DNA of 64,000 bases from Cardiocondyla obscurior (lineage: Eukaryota > Arthropoda > Insecta > Hymenoptera > Formicidae). Location of the stretch: contig NC_091888.1 in the NCBI RefSeq assembly GCF_019399895.1, forward strand, positions 2,140,501-2,204,500, read 5' to 3'. A model generated the notes under the pieces. The model was not told where the DNA came from and did not search any database. It worked only from the letters and a program-made list of their open reading frames with translations. Positions 32,877-44,235 of the stretch are shown here, piece after piece (position 1 is the first letter of the stretch; every line of letters starts with the position of its first letter). The position numbers were made by a program, and so were the translations under genes.

Positions 32877-35499
32877 TGTTACGTCCTCGGACTCCACATC
32901 TCCTTTTTTCCGACACGCGTTCAATAAATTAGATAAAAGGAGTAAACCGTGACTATTTGGTGACGAGAGAGAACTTCCAAGCTTTCAGAGGAAATAATTT
33001 ACACTCTGAAACTCTTATCGCCGGATGCTTAAATGAAACTTAGAACAATCACAGCATAGATACCAACGGGAAATATAAACAGAAGACTCTTTAAAGAATA
33101 TTAGAAGGAACCTAAAACAATTTGGAATCGATATCAAATATCTGGCGATAAGTGAAGCACTTGAGACCGCGATTACGAAACGTAAATAAAGAGGGTGAAA
33201 GCTCCACAGTCATAAGAATATGACACGCGACCGGATCCCATAAACAAACGCGACCCGGTGATAACGAAAAGGGGTCCTTAAGAATTTTTCCCCGACTATT
33301 AATGACAATATTCTGGAAGGTTGGAAGGGGAAGCCATGCGGGCGGAGTTTCGTACAACCAAGTTTTTCTCTCAAGCCAATAGATATCGGGAACTCCACAC
33401 CACTAATTAAAAAAGCTAAGGACGAAAACTAGAGCTTAAGAAAATCAGAGAAGGGATAAGATCGAAGGACCAATAATTAAGAAAAAGGAAAAGTGGAGGG
33501 ACATGGCCGCCAAATCAGAGCACTGACTTTTCCAAAAATGGAAATCCGGCGCTAGCCCACCCCTTTTCCGAGGTTATTAAACCGCGTGTTCCTGCGGGAC
33601 TCGCTCTCATTCAGTCTCTGAATTTCACCTCGTTTATATCATTGATACTGTGTGTGACTTGTGCCGAACCGAGCTTAATAAAGAAGTTGCAAGGGACTCG
33701 TCCAAGAAGCAACCGAAGACATCGAAAAGTAAGTCTCATTATTTCATTAAACCTCATTACTCTCTTCCCCTTTTTAAATGATTCCACTAAAATTCTAAAG
33801 TTCTTAAATTCTTATTCTTGAAAAATGAATGACGTGGGTTTTGCCAGGGTGCCGTTTGCGCTTTCCGAAGTAGGTATCTCTCTGGTATCCTTTGGATTCT
33901 CCATTGATTCGGTTCGGTTAATGGGGTTCCTCCTGTCAGAGGTTACGATATGCTGCCAGTAAATGGTGACTATCTAAACCTTAGCTCGAGTGATGGCCTA
34001 TCCGGACAGAGCAACCGGGAGAATTTTCGAAGCGATCTATTGAGAGATCTGGAAGGAGGAATGCGGCGTGTTGCCCTGACATATTTCCCGCTTTAATCAT
34101 TTTATTAAAATTAAACTCAAATTGATACCTTTTAGTGGAATCAAGAAATCTTCGATTCATCAAGAAAAGTCGCGCCCGAAGAAATCGAAAAATACGCGAG
34201 TTGCGAGAACTGGTTCAAAGCTTCTTTGTCCAGTTCTTATTCGCGGCAGCACCAAGGGAGGTCAAACCGGAACCTCCGAAACTCAGAACTGAGCGTTCAT
34301 AGTCTCCATTGCCTACCGTGCCTCCCAACTCGCCAATTAGCCACAAGGATTTAGAAACGGAAGAGAAAACTCCGAGGCGAACACCATCGCCGTCGCGTCC
34401 GAGATCGACCTCGCCCCCTCAACCTAAGCCGGAGCTGTTCCGCCCCACTACTCCCTCCTATACTCCGGACGTTTCTTTGAACTCGTCCGGACCTTCTCCT
34501 GGAGTTGCTCCTCAGGCATGCTCTTCTCCCGTCCGCTCACCGACTCCTTACCCTGGGGAACCCGAGGAGGTCGACTCTTTTGCTGAAGATGAGACCGTCT
34601 CTTGGCATGAGCCTGACAGCCCGGAACGTTCCCCTTCCCCCGTCCCGAGCGTAGAGTTCGTGGAGGAGCAAGAGGAACAGAGTGAGGTCGTAGATCCTCT
34701 CCTCGAACTCCTCCGGAGCACCTGCACTCCGTGGACGGATCCCGTCCCCGAGAGGGCCTATACAATAGGCCCTGATTCCTTCGATCCCGAGGAGATCAGG
34801 AGGGAAGCCAGGAGGGCGACTCCTGACCATAATATCCTCATTTACTATCCAGGAGTAGAATATCCCTTCCTGGCTCCGATCAGGTTGATCGACAGGGTGT
34901 TCCCGAGGTCGACGGCCCGGATAACCGAAATTATAGAAATTAATTTAGAATAATGATCATCAATCGCTATTATTATTGTTAGTTTTTTTTTAATTATTTA
35001 ATTCATAATTCATTTTCTTTCATTCTTTATTTTTATATATATATATATATTTAAAATGTTTAAATTATATCTTTTATTAAGCCCTCTTCCTCTTTCTTTT
35101 TACCTCATAATCTCTTTAAATTCATTAAATCTATTTTTCTATTCAAAATTTGTATTCTGATTAAGATTAAAATTTTACGCATTTCATCATTTGAATTTCT
35201 GAATCAGTTATTTATTTTTTACCCTGGTACCCGTGTTGCGAAAACCACCTCTGGTTCTATCCCAGGGAATAAGAATTAAATTTCTTTCCCTAAAAAGAAC
35301 AAATATTACGCACTCAACCGACTCGAACCCATTCCTAGTGCGTTTACGCGTGGCCCTTTAAATACGCGCCACGCAAGGATCGGCTGTTACGTCGCTCTCC
35401 AAGCCATTTCCTCCTCTTTACCTACTCTTGTGCCTTTTTCCTAAGCATCCGAGTAACGGTGAATGAACCCATTTAAAATTTCCTACCTCTGACGTAACA
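32877..35499. mobile_element. TGTTACGTC element (unclassified, retroelement-like)
   Basis: Starts TGTTACGTC and ends GACGTAACA, flanked by GTAG on both sides (32,873-32,876 and 35,500-35,503). TG...CA ends with a 4-bp duplication suit LTR elements, but I find no second copy of the first several hundred bases, so no LTR pair. TGTTACGTC recurs at 35,385, giving a 115-bp unit with both ends. It carries one ORF (34,309-34,953). A relative of the 5' end lies at 54,974. Confidence 0.6.
34309..34953 (+). CDS. Proline/serine-rich protein of the TGTTACGTC element
   Basis: A 214-codon frame, markedly GC-richer than its surroundings. The N-terminal half is Pro/Ser/Arg-rich (TPRRTPSPSRPRSTSPPQP). The middle is acidic (EFVEEQEEQSE), and the C-terminal 60 residues look globular (DPEEIRREARRATPDHNIL, then YYPGVEYPFLAPIRL). 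I do not recognise the family. A gag-like or structural role in the element is a guess; no zinc knuckle, protease or polymerase motif is present. The opposite-strand frames here are shadows. Confidence 0.5.
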   Translation: MPTVPPNSPISHKDLETEEKTPRRTPSPSRPRSTSPPQPKPELFRPTTPSYTPDVSLNSSGPSPGVAPQACSSPVRSPTPYPGEPEEVDSFAEDETVSWHEPDSPERSPSPVPSVEFVEEQEEQSEVVDPLLELLRSTCTPWTDPVPERAYTIGPDSFDPEEIRREARRATPDHNILIYYPGVEYPFLAPIRLIDRVFPRSTARITEIIEINLE

Positions 35500-35538
35500 G
35501 TAGTCATTATTAAATAAATATGAGTTTATATATATATA

Positions 35539-36035
35539 CAGGGTGTCCCAGTTGATGTAAAAAAGTTCTTAGTTGTAGGTTGGGCTTCCGAAAATAAGTA
35601 GAAAAGTCCTATACGGTTTTGTAAGTTAGGCGTTAATAACCGAGAAAATAACATTTAAAGATTTGACGCCCCGCGTGCGAGCAAAAACGCGCCGTTTGAA
35701 GCTACCGAGACGTTAGTGGACCTAGAGGTGTGGCTTATCTTACTGTATTCACAAAGAAATGAGTAACCTATGAATCTTTGTAAATAGAGTGGGATGGGCC
35801 ACACCACCACTCTATTTACAGAGATTCATAGATTACTCATTTCTTTGTGAATAGAGTAAGATAAGCCACACCTCTAGGTCCACTAACATCTCGGTAGCTT
35901 TCAGCGGCGCGTTCTTCGCACGGGGGCGTCAAATCTTTAAATGTTATTTTCTCGGTTATTTAACTTACAAAACCGTATAGGACTTTTCTACTTATTTTCG
36001 GAAGCCCAACCTAACTAAGAACCATCAACTGGGAC

Positions 36036-36040
<5 letters not shown>
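35539..36040. mobile_element. Palindromic MITE, copy 1 (mariner-palindrome-related)
   Basis: CAGGGTGTCCCAGTTGATGT at the left is mirrored by ACATCAACTGGGACACCCT-like sequence at the right; almost the whole 500 bp folds back on itself. The outer part (about 150 bp) matches the ends of the 40,122-44,793 transposase palindrome, so it is probably mobilised by that transposase. A near-identical copy is at 56,277. Confidence 0.85.

Positions 36041-36094
<54 letters not shown>
36041..36094. repeat. (TA)n microsatellite
   Basis: About 27 TA units at the right end of the MITE, probably expanded from its TA target duplication. Confidence 0.9.
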
Positions 36095-36097
<3 letters not shown>

Positions 36098-37719
36098 TAA
36101 TAAGATAATTAATTTACCATAAATCTTATATGCATAGGTGTTGAGGTTAAACATAGATTTGCTCAATTGCGACAGCGGTTTGTGAAAGAAAGGAAAAAAG
36201 TAATCCAGTCTCAAGGTTGATCAGGTGCTGGAGCTAGCCATCAGATATATACACCTCAATGGGATCTTTATAACGATTTAATGTTTTTAGCTGACACAAT
36301 AAAACATCGAAAGTGAGTGCTAATTATTTTCATTTTGTGTTAAATAGTGTTGAGATGTACACTGTTATTTTTTTAATTCTTTTGTTTCAGTACATCATCT
36401 AACTACAAAAGAAAACTGTCAATACCTGAAGCTGGTGTATTATGTAGTGATACTAATAATAAGAGAAACTGTCCCTCAACTTCCTCAAGTTCCTCTTTAC
36501 TTATACCGTACGTGTGTAATAAATCACTTATTCTATCTGATTGTTAGTATCTGAATTCTCAACTTCTATTTTTTATTTTATTCTTTATATAAAATAAAAG
36601 ACAGGTTTTTATTTCTTTTCTTTCACTTTTGGTTTTTTAGGTGATGTTAATGAGTATTCAAATGTAATGGAAACATTTAATTTGTCTCAACCTGAACCAC
36701 CTAAACTATTATCTCAACCTGAAAATAGCTTATCATATTTGAAGGATAAGGATAGTGGAAAGACAATGTCAAGTGCAAAGCAAGTGCAGAAAACAACATC
36801 AAATACTTTCCAAAAATGTGTTCCAGAACCTGATTCATTCGCTAAGTGCAAAAAACAAAATGTTGATTTTTTTAATAAAACACTACTCGATCAGTCGAAA
36901 AGTTTAAATGTGCTAGCACATAAAGTAGTAGACGCACTATTAGCTACGTCAAAACCTATTCCTGTTACATCTCAAGTTACAGAATCTGTATCTTTATTTT
37001 CTTCGGACATAAAAGCTATGTTGAGTTCAATAGGTTTTGCCTTGCAAAAAGTACCTGAATATAATCAATTGGATTGTTTAATTGCTATAATGCAATTAGT
37101 AAAAAATCATATTACATAAGAAAGTTAGGAATACAGATATATAATATTTAAAAAAAAAGAACCTGTTTGTGCAAAGAAACATATTTTCTATTAAGCAATA
37201 TATTGCATAAGTTTTTTTTTAAGAAGATTAAGTTTGTTTTTACGTTTGTTTACGTTATTTCCAAAGACTGAGAGAATTAAGAACTACTGACTGTTGACTT
37301 TGATATTTTAGAAGTATGCATATTTAAAGTATTTTTATGTTTAAAAATTTATATATGTGAAATATCTTTTGTTCGCTGACTCATGGTAAAACCAATCAAA
37401 ATTAAAGTACAATTAGTTTTTAGTTAAATTAAAAGTAATTTGTTTTAATGCTACGATAGTACAATTTATTTTAAGTGCGTCTTTATTTTCATACACTATG
37501 TTCCTAAAAATGCGTTCTACATAGATTTTTTATAAAACAGTATTTTAATATCTTTATATATTATTGTTCTAATAATTCTGATAATAAAAAAGATTATTAA
37601 AATATTTGTCTTTTACAAGATTTATACATGCAACAATATACATAAATGTTAACATATATTTGAATTTTCTTACAATAATTTTTATAATTTGAATAATAAT
37701 TGAATACATTTAAAAATAA

Positions 37720-39183
37720 TTAAGCAGGTAGGTTAATGTTGCCTCCCTTTAACGCTCTTTGAAGTTGCCAAGGTGCTTGAGCATTGCCGATAGGAGACAT
37801 AAAGTAATCTGAGAGATAATTTCTCAATCCTATGGAAAAAGCTCCAGCTCTGTTAGCTCCTACTCTCGATATTTGTTTAAAAAATTGTCCAGCTCCTACA
37901 GTACGCCATTGGCCTTCGATTATTCTGCCTTGTTCGTCTTCTACATCACACCAATCAGGCTGACAATATTGGTTTTCGCTGTTATTAGCACTCATAGCAA
38001 AATTGTGTAAACACACAAGTGCTTTACAGATTATTTCTGCAGTTTTTACTGAGCAAGACATCCTTCTCTGTAAGATTCTCCATCGAGAACAAAAAATACC
38101 AAAAGTATTTTCTATACACAATCTTGCCCGTGCTAATCGATAGTTGAACACTAACTGCTTATTTGTCATCTTGTCTGCTCTTCTTGGGAAAGGTCGCATT
38201 AAGTAAGGTTTTAGAGGAAAAGCTTCATCAGCCACAGCAATATAAGGAAATGGAACATCTCTTTTTGGTAAAGGCGTAGGTTCTGGTAGGTTTGCTCTAT
38301 TAGTTTCTAAATCAGCTGCTAAATCTGTTTGACTCCATATGCCACCATCACTTATTAAACCTGCAAAAAAATTATATTTATTTTTCAATGATGACATTAA
38401 TTGCTTAATAAAAAGTACACTTACCAAATTGACCAATATCTACCCACGTAAACTTATGATTGGCATCACACATTGCTATGAGAACAATACTGAAATATCC
38501 TTTATAGTTATAGAATTCAGATCCTGAGCATGGCGGTGCTTGTATTTCTATATGGCGACCGTCAAGTGCCCCTATGCAATTTGGAAATTGCCATTTTACA
38601 AAAAAGTCTTCGCTTATTCTTTTCCAGTCTTCAGCGTTCAATTTGGGCAAAACAATAGGTTAAAGAGCAAGCCATATAGCGTTACATACTTCTGGTATAA
38701 TTTTGTATACTGTTGATTTTCCAATACGAAATTCCAAATGTTTATCGTGCGCAGTATCACCTTGGGCAAGGTACCTGAACAGAAGAAAAGAAGCAATTAA
38801 ATAAAATATGAAATAAAATAATATTATCAATAATTTAAAGTTACTTACGACAATGTTATGGTTAGCCGTGCTTTGACTGACAAAGATTTTTGTATGCTGT
38901 GTTTCCTTAAATACGGAGTTATTAATTGCAGTAGATGATTAAATTGTTCCGGCCAAAGCCGAACGTAAGAGAAAAATTCTTCATGATCTGTCAATAACAT
39001 TTCATTAAATATATTGCACAAGAATCCCTGTCTTTTGCGTCTATTAATCGGCCTGACCCACCAACGTCTTATTCTCTTTATTTTTTGTGCCTGAGAAGCT
39101 ACAAGTAGAAAAATACTTTGTGCTTTCAACAATATAAAAAGAGTTAATAATCCTAATTTTCTATAATCCATTTTGATATACAT
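37720..39183 (-). pseudogene. PIF/Harbinger DDE transposase with one stop codon
   Basis: Minus-strand exons 38849-39183, 38425-38774 and 37720-38360, with consistent phases. The N-terminal region has RRWWVRPINRRKRQGF and an HTH-like segment. The nuclease domain shows NCIGALDGRHIEI (first D), IAVADEAFPLKPYLMRPF (second D) and RLCIENTFGIFCSRWRIL (E), the DDE_Tnp_4/HARBI1 pattern. An in-frame TAA at 38,660-38,662, between IWLAL and PIVLPKLN, truncates it before the nuclease core. The splice sites are intact, so the decay looks recent. It belongs to the 32,243-39,372 element. Confidence 0.85.
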
Positions 39184-39419
39184 ATTAAACGCAAACTACG
39201 TGACCTTTACATCACTTCACATTCAAAAATTTCAAAATATACTTTCTTTTTTCTGATTGGCCTACCTTACGTTTATTAGAAGCCATTGTAGATAGCGCTG
39301 TTTTAATACTACTATAGTCACTACAACCTTACAGCCTTACACCTTACCCTTACTGCCATTGTAGACGAGCCTTAAGACATCTTTTAGACATGCATGTTCA
39401 CTGGGTAAGCTCTGTATAT

Positions 39420-39857
39420 GAAAGGTGGGACGACTTTTGGCCGAACCACGAAGTAGTATATAAATCAACAAATACTATATAATAAATACTTACATAAACT
39501 GCAAACAGTTAATGTGAATTAATTAATGTTCCAAATGCATTTAATTTAATTTATCCTTTTGGTCTTCTTTTCTATTTCATGGCCCCTGTTTCTATTTCAG
39601 TGATAACACGACGAAGCGTAATTAACTGTCAAATTCTTAATGCCAATTGTTTAATTTAATATATAGGTAAATTTGTGGAGCAATGATGCACAACGCTGCA
39701 TGGTTACTTCTGAGATCATGTGTAAGTTGCACGGAGCGTCACACACAACGCGCGACTCACACAGACGCTATAGTACTGAATTTTCCCGCAAGGAGCGCTA
39801 GTGTTCCTTTTGGCCAATTTTCGCTTTAGTTCAACGAAAAGTCGTCCCACCTTTTCG
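39420..39857. repeat. Possible small inverted-repeat element
   Basis: AAAGGTGGGACGACTTT near 39,420 is mirrored by AAAAGTCGTCCCACCTTTT near 39,838-39,857. The interior has no ORF and no strong self-pairing. The rest of 39,376-40,120 holds no gene. Confidence 0.4.
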
Positions 39858-40740
39858 GTGAAGCGTCTATAGAGTTTAGTCTCCTTATACCACTCCGTGG
39901 AGCATATATTACTGAAGGGGGAATGTCAAATTGAATCCGTGACCAAGTTCAGTGTGAGAGAGAAAGGTAGAGTATTACCAGAGAGAAGCCTGAGAGCGGC
40001 CACCGGCGTCGATAAACGCAACTGTCCTGATGCGCCCTCTGAGAAAGTGGACGTCAACTAAGTAGACAACGTCCACTTTTTGAGGAAGTGTGCATGCACT
40101 CAATATGTCTATATAATTATACAGGGTGTCCCAGTTGATATAAAAAAGTTCTTAGCTGTAGGTTGGGCTTCGAAAAATAAGTAGAAAAGTCCTATACGGT
40201 TTTGTAAGTTAGGCGTAAATAACCGAGAAAATAACATGTAAAGATTTGACGCCCCCCGTGCGAGTAAGAACGCGCCGCTGAAAGCTACCGAGACGCTGAA
40301 AGTACGGCCCATCCCACGCGACTTTACAAAAATCATAGATTGGGCGGTTCGGTTCTTAGGCGAGTCGGAGGACGGTGCGCGGGTAAGGGAAGCGACGACG
40401 CATGGTGAGGGAAGAGGTTTGGCCGTCCGAAATCACAGCTTACGCTATTATCGCGTTAATGTATATTATCTATTCAAGCATCGAGCAATGCGCGAAGGAA
40501 ATTGTAGGGTTTATTTTCTATTCGTGTTCGCGATTATTTACTTGATTTAATGTCTTTATTATTATAACTTTAATAGATAAGCAACCTGATGAATAAAGTA
40601 TTATTTTTTAATTGTTTTGACTATGGAAATTCTATTATTGCGGTATGAAAACGCTATCGTTTCCACACCACCTCGCGAGGTAGATAGCTTGGCGCGTTTT
40701 TTTAGTGGTGTCCCCAATAGGCCTAATCCACTGTTAAAAA

Positions 40741-42273
40741 TTAGTGCATTAGCTGCTCAAAATGGTTGCCCTGTTGTTGAATGCATAATCGTGCTCTTTG
40801 AATAATTTGACGAGTAGCGCGATGTGCTACGTTCGGCGTAATTGTATTGAAGGCCGCTATGATGTTTTCGCGTACCTCTTCTACATTACGATCGCGCACA
40901 TTTTCCACTCGATTTTTTATGTATCCCCACACAAAATAATCGAGGACGTTAAGATTTGGAGATCTTGCTGGCCACGAAATTGGACCATTTCGGCCTATCC
41001 ACCGATCCGGAAAGTGTCGATCCAAGACCATTCGCGCGCGACGTGAATAATGCGGTGGTGCTCCGTCGTGCTGGAAAATCATCGTTTGCCGCATTTGTAG
41101 AGGAAGCTCCTCTAACAAAATTGGAAGATGATTTTCCAAAAATTGCGCGTATCTTTCCCCATCGAGGCGCGGAGGCAAAAAGTACGGACCAATCTGCAAA
41201 TTAATAATACAAATATTTAAAATTTGGTTTTTTATTATAATTTTTATGTAAGAAAAATACTTACTACTCTATTGCCAATTATTCCTGCCCAGACGTTTAA
41301 CTTCCATCTAAATTGGAAGGCACACTGACGAACGGCGTGTGGATTTTGATGTTGCCACATAATGAAATTTTTAGAATTAAAAATTCCATTTGGAGTAAAA
41401 ATTGCCTCGTCGCTCCATAAAATATTGTCAGGAAACGTCTCATCTTGACGACATTGAGCTAAAAAGACTGTCAACATACATTATTAATTATTATTAATTG
41501 AGAAATTAAATTAATTATAAGTATCAGTTATAACAAAGTATACATACATATGTACACGTTAGACAAATGTATGTATACGCGTTCTCAACGTATTTAGAGT
41601 CAAGCAGGTCGACTAAATGTTGTCGCGTCGATTGTGTACGTACATAACGTTTACATCGACCTGCTTGTCTAACAAGATTAAATGTTTTTTCAAATTAAAT
41701 GAAAACGATCAAATTGCTTGCAAGATTCACGATTCTGATAATAAAACAACGAATTAGATTTAACAAAAGAGTTTGCGCGTCGATCGTTTTATTCGCTTTT
41801 TCATGTATTTTGTCAAAACAATGAGTTTTAAGAAATGAAAAAATATAAATACCTTGACAAAAGATTGCGCGTTGCATCTGGTCCCGTGGGAGAAGATGTT
41901 GCACCCGTTGGTAGTGAAACGGATGCAATCCATCCTCTCGTATCACGCGGTGCACTAATTGTCTTGATACACCCACATTTTCAGCCACGCGCCGCACACT
42001 ATTCGTCGGATCATTTTCGAACTCGTTTAGAATTGCTTCCTCACGATTAATGTTCCGACGAACACCGCGATCAAATTGCACTAACTGTTGTCTCTGCACA
42101 CTGACAAAACCCGTATTTCGCGCACGCCGAACGCATCTTAAAATTGTCCCAACCGTTGGATGGGCTCGGTTGGGAAATCTTTCGCGATAAATACGGGCTG
42201 CTTCTAACGCGTTTTCGTGAGCCATCCCGTAACAGATTAACAAATCTGTGTACTCACTAGCTGTATACCGCAT
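40741..42273 (-). CDS. Mariner transposase, left copy, apparently intact (DD41D)
   Basis: Exons 41853-42273, 41265-41467 and 40741-41193 with canonical junctions (CAAG/GTATTT...TTGACAG and GTA/GTAAGT...TTTGCAG). They sum to 358 codons plus stop. An N-terminal helix-turn-helix region of the DUF4817 kind (RYTASEYTDLLICYG) is followed by a second HTH (SVRRVAENVGVSRQLVHRVI). The DDE/D domain has LWSDEAIF (first D), FQHDGAPPHY (second D) and SPNLNVLDYFVWG (third D). The gap between the second and third D is 41 residues, the DD41D spacing of the rosa-type mariners rather than DD34D. No stop or frameshift is seen. Introns are rare in mariner genes; both copies share them. Confidence 0.85.
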
Positions 42274-42725
42274 TTTTCAATATAAAATTGAAAGCACTTA
42301 ATGTCTCGCAACACGTTTGTACAAAGAAGCACTCGACTGTTAAAAGAAACAACAATTTAAAGTTATAAATATTGCTTGTGCTGCTTTTGTAACAAGGGGC
42401 CTAATATTATAACTAATAATTTTAATACCGGTCGGTAAATACATTCAACTTTTGCGAGTGGTCAAATTTATTCAAAAAAAAAAAAAATTAAACAAAAATT
42501 ATACAAGAAAACGAAATAAATTTTTGTTAATAAGAATTAACACGCAAAAGTTGAATGTATTTACCGACCGGTATTAAAATTATTAGTTATAATATTAGGC
42601 GCCTTGTTACAAAAGCAGCACAAGCAATATTTATAACTTTAAATTGTTGTTTCTTTTAACAGTCGAGTGCTTCTTTGTACGAACGTGTTGCGAGACATTA
42701 AGTGCTTTCAATTTTATATTGAAAA

Positions 42726-44235
42726 ATGCGGTATACAGCTAGTGAGTACACAGATATGTTAATCTGTTACGGGATGGCTCACGAAAACGCGTTAGAAGCA
42801 GCCCGTATTTATCGCGAAAAATTTCCCAACCGAGCCCATCCAACAGTTGGGACAATTTTAAGATGCGTTCGGCGTGCGCGAAATACGGGTTTTGTCAGTG
42901 TGCAGAGACAACAGTTAGTGCAATTTGATCGCGGTGTTCGTCGGAACATTAATCGTGAGGAAGCAATTCTAAACGAGTTCGAAAATGATCCGACGAATAG
43001 TGTGCGGCGCGTGGCTGAAAATGTGGGTGTATCAAGACAATTAGTGCACCGCGTGATACGAGAGGATGGATTGCATCCGTTTCACTACCAACGGGTGCAA
43101 CATCTTCTCCCACGGGACCAGATGCAACGCGCAATCTTTTGTCAAGGTATTTATATTTTTTCATTTCTTAAAACTCATTGTTTTGACAAAATACATGAAA
43201 AAGCGAATAAAACGATCGACGCGCAAACTCTTTTGTTAAATCTAATTCGTTGTTTTATTATCAGAATCGTGAATCTTGCAAGCAATTTGATCGTTTTCAT
43301 TTAATTTGAAAAAAACATTTAATCTTGTTAGACAAGCAGGTCGATGTAAACGTTATGTACGTACACAATCGACGCGACAACATTTAGTCGACCTGCTTGA
43401 CTCTAAATACGTTGAGAACGCGTATACATACATTTGTCTAACGTGTACATATGTATGTATACTTTGTTATAACTGATACTTATAATTAATTTAATTTCTC
43501 AATTAATAATAATTAATAATGTATGTTGACAGTCTTTTTAGCTCAATGTCGTCAAGATGAGACGTTTCCTGACAATATTTTATGGAGCGACGAGGCAATT
43601 TTTACTCCAAATGGAATTTTTAATTCTAAAAATTTCATTATGTGGCAACATCAAAATCCACACGCCGTTCGTCAGTGTGCCTTCCAATTTAGATGGAAGT
43701 TAAACGTCTGGGCAGGAATAATTGGCAATAGAGTAGTAAGTATTTTTCTTACATAAAAATTATAATAAAAAACCAAATTTTAAATATTTGTATTATTAAT
43801 TTGCAGATTGGTCCGTACTTTTTGCCTCCGCGCCTCGATGGGGAAAGATACGCGCAATTTTTGGAAAATCATCTTCCAATTTTGTTAGAGGAGCTTCCTC
43901 TACAAATGCGGCAAACGATGATTTTCCAGCACGACGGAGCACCACCGCATTATTCACGTCGCGCGCGAATGGTCTTGGATCGACACTTTCCGGATCGGTG
44001 GATAGGCCGAAATGGTCCAATTTCGTGGCCAGCAAGATCTCCAAATCTTAACGTCCTCGATTATTTTGTGTGGGGATACATAAAAAATCGAGTGGAAAAT
44101 GTGCGCGATCGTAATGTAGAAGAGGTACGCGATAAATACCGGAACGTAGCACATCGCGCTACTCGTCAAATTATTCAAAGAGCACGATTATGCATTCAAC
44201 AACAGGGCAACCATTTTGAGCAGCTAATGCACTAA
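42726..44235 (+). CDS. Mariner transposase, right copy with 8-residue internal loss
   Basis: Mirror copy in exons 42726-43146, 43533-43735 and 43807-44235. It is identical to the left copy over almost all of its length, including both introns and all three catalytic Asp motifs. It differs in exon 3, just after NVEEVR, where 24 nt are missing and a few residues differ. The frame stays open to the same stop, so the protein is 350 residues. The changed segment lies C-terminal to the last catalytic Asp, so activity is uncertain. Confidence 0.8.

Larger units (their letters stand above)
32637..37119 (+). pseudogene. MADF-domain DNA-binding protein of the Harbinger element, interrupted
   Basis: N-terminal part at 32,637-32,770 (acidic start, then DKKIISIVRANRFLYNK, the first MADF helix). 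The second half of the MADF domain lies at 36,138-36,313 (VEVKHRFAQLRQRFVKERKK, then TPQWDLYNDLMFL), followed by exons near 36,391-36,508 and 36,642-37,119 with a Ser/Pro-rich middle and a C-terminal helical tail (LDCLIAIMQLVKN). Such proteins partner the Harbinger transposase for nuclear import and DNA binding. Breaks: a 2.6-kb insertion and a MITE split the MADF domain (they may lie in an intron), and an in-frame TGA follows QSQG near 36,218. The start at 32,637 rather than 32,559 is a guess. Confidence 0.6.
32243..39372. mobile_element. PIF/Harbinger transposon, 7.1 kb, with nested insertions
   Basis: Ends AGGCTCGTCTACAATGGC... and ...GCCATTGTAGACGAGCCT, flanked by TAA at 32,240-32,242 and 39,373-39,375, the 3-bp target duplication typical of Harbinger. 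Subterminal blocks rich in TGTAAGGTTGTA match between the ends. It holds a plus-strand MADF-domain gene and a minus-strand DDE transposase, both broken. Inside are a 161-bp MITE of the same family, a 2.6-kb TGTTACGTC element and a 0.5-kb palindromic MITE. Removing these leaves about 3.9 kb, normal for the family. Confidence 0.85.

Noticed and set aside
32877..35499. Classic LTR retrotransposon with paired LTRs.
   Set aside because: The first several hundred bases are not repeated at the 3' end by eye; only the 9-bp ends match, so it is listed as unclassified.
36011..36214. ORF with an Ile/Tyr run.
   Set aside because: Translation of the (TA)n microsatellite.
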